Position numbers and translations under genes: made by a program
Shown here: positions 61,320-64,000 of the stretch, piece after piece
How positions within the stretch are numbered: the stretch's first letter is position 1
Layout of the letters: each line of letters begins with the position of its first letter
The notes under the pieces: model-generated
Told to the model about the DNA's origin: nothing
Database searches by the model: none
What the model saw: the letters and a program-made list of their open reading frames with translations, nothing else
Assembly: GCA_020636995.1 (NCBI GenBank)
Contig: JACJWU010000007.1
Location: 28,928-92,927, forward strand
DNA length: 64,000 nt
Direction of reading: 5' to 3'
DNA from: Actinomycetota bacterium
GTDB lineage: Bacteria; Actinomycetota; Actinomycetes; S36-B12; UBA10799

Positions 61320-63683
61320 TCAGCGCCCGCTCAACAGACCCCGGACCCCCCTGCCGACGCGACCCACCAGTCTGCCCGGCTGCCGGTTCAGTACGTCGAT
61401 CAGCCCGTCGATCATGCCGAGGTTCACTCGACCCGCGCCCAGCAGTGCGATCGCCCGCAGCGGCATCTCGTCGACCGAGCGGGTGATCATCTTCGCTGTG
61501 ACCGGGTCGGTCTCCCCATGGAATCCGCTGAAGCGGAGCACCGCTGAGCGGACCAGCAGTCCGACGGGGTTGCGTGCGACTTCACCGATCGTGGACACGC
61601 GACTGTACGGCTTGACGGGCCGGGGTTGCGGGATGGCGTGCCCCAGTCGGCGCGCGAAGGCCTTGTCGGAGGCGGCGATCAACGCCTCCCGGCTCTTCTT
61701 CCCCTGGAAACCCCCGGTGACGGTGAGCCGGTGGGTGTGCAGGATGTTGCCGCTGGACAGCCCGATCTCGATCTCGTAGTCCCCGGCAGGGATGAGCCAG
61801 TCCTGGGAGTCGACGTCGTAGAAGGCGAAGGAACGCGCGGGTACGGTCACGTCCACTCGGCCGGTCCGGCCGGAGCCGAGCCGCACCTTTGCGAAGCCGG
61901 CGAGGGCCCTGCGCGGACGTGAGACCCTTCCGGTGCGATCACGCAGGTACACCTGCACGACTGTGCTGCCGTCGCGTTCCCCGATGTTTCGCACAGGGAT
62001 CGTGATGCTCAAATCCTCGCCGGCCCGCAGCCGCGACGAGCCCTCCGTTGCACCCACCTCGAACTCCGAATACCCCAGTCCGTGCCCGAACGGGAACAAC
62101 GGCCGGACCCCGGCCGAGGTGAAGTGTCGGTATCCGACGCTGAGCCCCTCCCGGTACTCCACCTGATGTGGCTCGCCGGGGAAGTAGGGATCGCTGGCGA
62201 CGTCCGTGCGCTTCACTGGGAACGTTTCGGCCAGGCGCCCAGCCGGTTCGACATCGCCGTACAGCACGTCGACCAGGGCGCCACCGCCTGCCTGCCCGCC
62301 GAGGTAGGACTCGAGGATCGCCGCCGGTTGTTCGACCCAGGGCATGACCACCGGGGCACCGTTGGACAGCACCACCACCGTGCGTGGGTTGACCTCACAC
62401 ACCGCAGTGATCAAACGTTCGTGCTGACGCGGCAGGTTCAGATCGTCCCGGTCGAACCCTTCGCTTTCGTACAGGCCGGTGAGTCCCACCATCAGGACCA
62501 CGACGTCAGCATCGCGTGCCACCGCCACCGCCTCGTCGATGAGTCGTGCGTCGAGCCCCGCGGTCACCGGATCGTAGCCCGGCGCATAGCTGACGTCGAC
62601 ACCACGTTCGGCGAATGCATCGAGGGCGGTCGTGAGGCGAGTGGGGTTGACCTGCGAACTTCCGGACCCCTGGTAGCGCGGGGTCTCGGCGAAGGCTCCG
62701 ATCACCGCGACGGACTCATCACCGCGCAGGGGAAGCAGACCGTCGTTGGTCAGCAACACCGAACTCTCGGCTGCCGCCCGGCGGGCCAGTGCGTTGTTCG
62801 CCTCCAGGTCGGCGGGCGGTCCGGGTTCGGCTGGACTGTCCGCCACCAGGTCCAGGACGCGCTGCACGCACGCCTCGATCTGCTGCGTGGCGAGCCCGCC
62901 GTCAGCCACCGCGGCGGCCACAGAGTCGTCGAAGACGCCGTCATTTCCCGGCATCTCGAGGTCCATCCCCGCGCGGATACCCGCCACGCGGTCGTTTGTG
63001 GCACCCCAGTCGCTCATCACCAGACCGTCGAACCCCCATTGCTCGCGGAGCACCGTTCCCAGAAGGTGGTCGTGCTCGCAGCAGTAGGTTCCGTTGACCA
63101 GGTTGTATGCGGCCATCACGGTGCGTGGACGGGATTCCCGCACCGCATGTTCGAACCCCGCCAGGTAGATCTCCCGGAGAGTGCGTTCGTCCACCACGGC
63201 ATCCACCACGAACCGGTGGGACTCCTGGTTGTTCACGGCGAAGTGCTTGAGGCACGCGCCGACACCTTCACTCTGGATGCCCTGCACCATGGCTGCCGCC
63301 AGTTGCCCGGCGAGCAGCGGATCCTCCGACAGGTACTCGAAGTTGCGACCGCACAGGGGATGCCGCTTGATGTTCAGTCCGGGGCCGAGTACGACCGAGA
63401 CACCGAGGGCCCGGGCCTCCGCGCCGACTGCAGCACCGATCTGCCTCACCAAGTCCGGATCCCAGGAACTGGCGATGGTCACCGCCGGCGGGAAGCACGT
63501 GGCTGGGATGCTGCCAAGCAAACCGAGGTGCTCACCCTCGCCGCTCTGGGCTCGAAGGCCGTGCGGACCGTCGCTGAGCATGATGCCGGGCACATCGTGC
63601 TCGGGCAGCGGCTCGGTGAGCCAGAAGGTGCTGCCTGAGAGCAGTCGGATCTGTTCGGCGAGTGTGAGCTCGGACGCGCGCAT
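61320..63683 (-). CDS. GH3 beta-glucosidase-like glycoside hydrolase
   Basis: 787 residues, no signal peptide, so probably cytoplasmic. GH3 TIM barrel with LNIKRHPLCGRNFEYLSEDP, KHFAVNNQESHR, and the nucleophile Asp in LVMSDWGATND; the second domain has VLLTNDGLLPL, and a C-terminal fibronectin III-like domain follows (RDRTGRVSRPRRALAGFAKV). The last ~100 residues are an extra helical extension. It hydrolyses beta-linked glucosides or xylosides; exact sugar unknown. It converges on the kinase gene with 17 bases between stops. Confidence 0.92.
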   Translation of the reverse strand: MRASELTLAEQIRLLSGSTFWLTEPLPEHDVPGIMLSDGPHGLRAQSGEGEHLGLLGSIPATCFPPAVTIASSWDPDLVRQIGAAVGAEARALGVSVVLGPGLNIKRHPLCGRNFEYLSEDPLLAGQLAAAMVQGIQSEGVGACLKHFAVNNQESHRFVVDAVVDERTLREIYLAGFEHAVRESRPRTVMAAYNLVNGTYCCEHDHLLGTVLREQWGFDGLVMSDWGATNDRVAGIRAGMDLEMPGNDGVFDDSVAAAVADGGLATQQIEACVQRVLDLVADSPAEPGPPADLEANNALARRAAAESSVLLTNDGLLPLRGDESVAVIGAFAETPRYQGSGSSQVNPTRLTTALDAFAERGVDVSYAPGYDPVTAGLDARLIDEAVAVARDADVVVLMVGLTGLYESEGFDRDDLNLPRQHERLITAVCEVNPRTVVVLSNGAPVVMPWVEQPAAILESYLGGQAGGGALVDVLYGDVEPAGRLAETFPVKRTDVASDPYFPGEPHQVEYREGLSVGYRHFTSAGVRPLFPFGHGLGYSEFEVGATEGSSRLRAGEDLSITIPVRNIGERDGSTVVQVYLRDRTGRVSRPRRALAGFAKVRLGSGRTGRVDVTVPARSFAFYDVDSQDWLIPAGDYEIEIGLSSGNILHTHRLTVTGGFQGKKSREALIAASDKAFARRLGHAIPQPRPVKPYSRVSTIGEVARNPVGLLVRSAVLRFSGFHGETDPVTAKMITRSVDEMPLRAIALLGAGRVNLGMIDGLIDVLNRQPGRLVGRVGRGVRGLLSGR

Positions 63684-63830
63684 GCCTCCATGATCCCTGA
63701 CTCGCCGCGGTTGTCAGCGGCACGTGTCAGATCTGCTCGTCCTCGCGCGAACGGGGATCCCGCATCGACCCCGGCAGCCGGGTTGGCACGGGCACCGGGT
63801 TGGCCTCGGCACTTCCCCTAGTCCTCGGCA

Positions 63831-63945
63831 TCCCGGTTAGAGATCGGCATCCTGGTTAGAGATACGGCACTCCGGTTAGCCGTATACGCCCGTGGGACTC
63901 TAACCAACCTGCCGCCGACTAACCAACATGCCGATCTCTAGTCCG
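63831..63945. repeat. Palindromic repeat family 1, copy C
   Basis: Three monomers (63834, 63853, 63873) in the same a-b-c order as copy B, then the conserved core CGTGGGACTCTAACCAACCT and an inverted right arm ending CATGCCGATCTCTAG, damaged in its last bases. Lies ~150 bases upstream of the GH3 start. No gene is seen from 63684 to the end of the window. Confidence 0.88.
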
Positions 63946-64000
63946 AAAATGTGCTTGGCCACCGGGGGTTGTTCCCGGCGTAGCCGGGATCAGGCGGCTG

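Overview
This is a GC-rich chromosomal window that looks actinobacterial. The evidence is the homodimeric aceE next to a DUF3052 gene, DUF3145, a Zur-type operator, GTG/TTG starts, many 4-base GTGA/ATGA gene overlaps, and a complete actinobacterial-type (group 1h, formerly group 5) [NiFe]-hydrogenase locus. I cannot name the genus from sequence alone. I see no rRNA operon, prophage, insertion sequence or CRISPR array.

Layout, left to right. 1-1933 (minus): molybdate uptake genes modB and modA with a Mop/TOBE DNA-binding protein. 2025-4875 (minus): a Tat-exported metallophosphoesterase with a lipoprotein and a membrane protein. 5192-7643 (plus): a PAS-GGDEF-EAL protein broken by one frameshift. 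7794-16000: P-type ATPase, saccharopine dehydrogenase-like protein, TPR protein, secreted cysteine-peptidase-like protein, VOC protein and transglutaminase-like protein. 16431-17134: VapBC toxin-antitoxin. 17191-17572: RNase P RNA. 17626-19423: a divergent MarR/glycosyltransferase pair sharing one palindromic operator. 20007-22750 (minus): tRNA-Val, nif3-like gene, zinc-ribbon protein and AlaX editing protein. 22989-26381: DUF3052 and aceE. 26666-32396 (minus): a subtilisin-like protease with 14 GRRWA repeats, a sensor kinase, a response regulator and a CoA-transferase, closely packed. 32628-43938: mostly housekeeping or unknown genes, including a Zur-box/COG0523 gene, a CHAP protein, two tRNAs, an ABC exporter and a CPBP protein.

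44037-56939 (all minus) is the hydrogenase locus. In transcription order it runs: DUF1641 protein, fused HypA-HypB, small subunit, large subunit, maturation protease, a 73-residue ORF, TPR protein, a 117-residue ORF, NifU-like protein, NHL-repeat protein, HypF, HypC, HypD, HypE. Together these would build and mature a hydrogen-oxidising enzyme. The small subunit carries an in-frame TAG at codon 72, exactly where a conserved Glu codon is expected, while every other gene in the locus reads through cleanly. 57635-61302 holds small surface genes, an ApbE flavin transferase and a two-component system; 61320-63683 is a GH3 beta-glucosidase.

The least-explained content is the intergenic repeat DNA. 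There are two unrelated families of palindromic repeats, three copies each. One copy of the first has grown into an eight-monomer array with a 58-bp higher-order period, and one copy of the second has spawned a 34/35-bp alternating tandem array. There is also an independent 19-bp tandem repeat.
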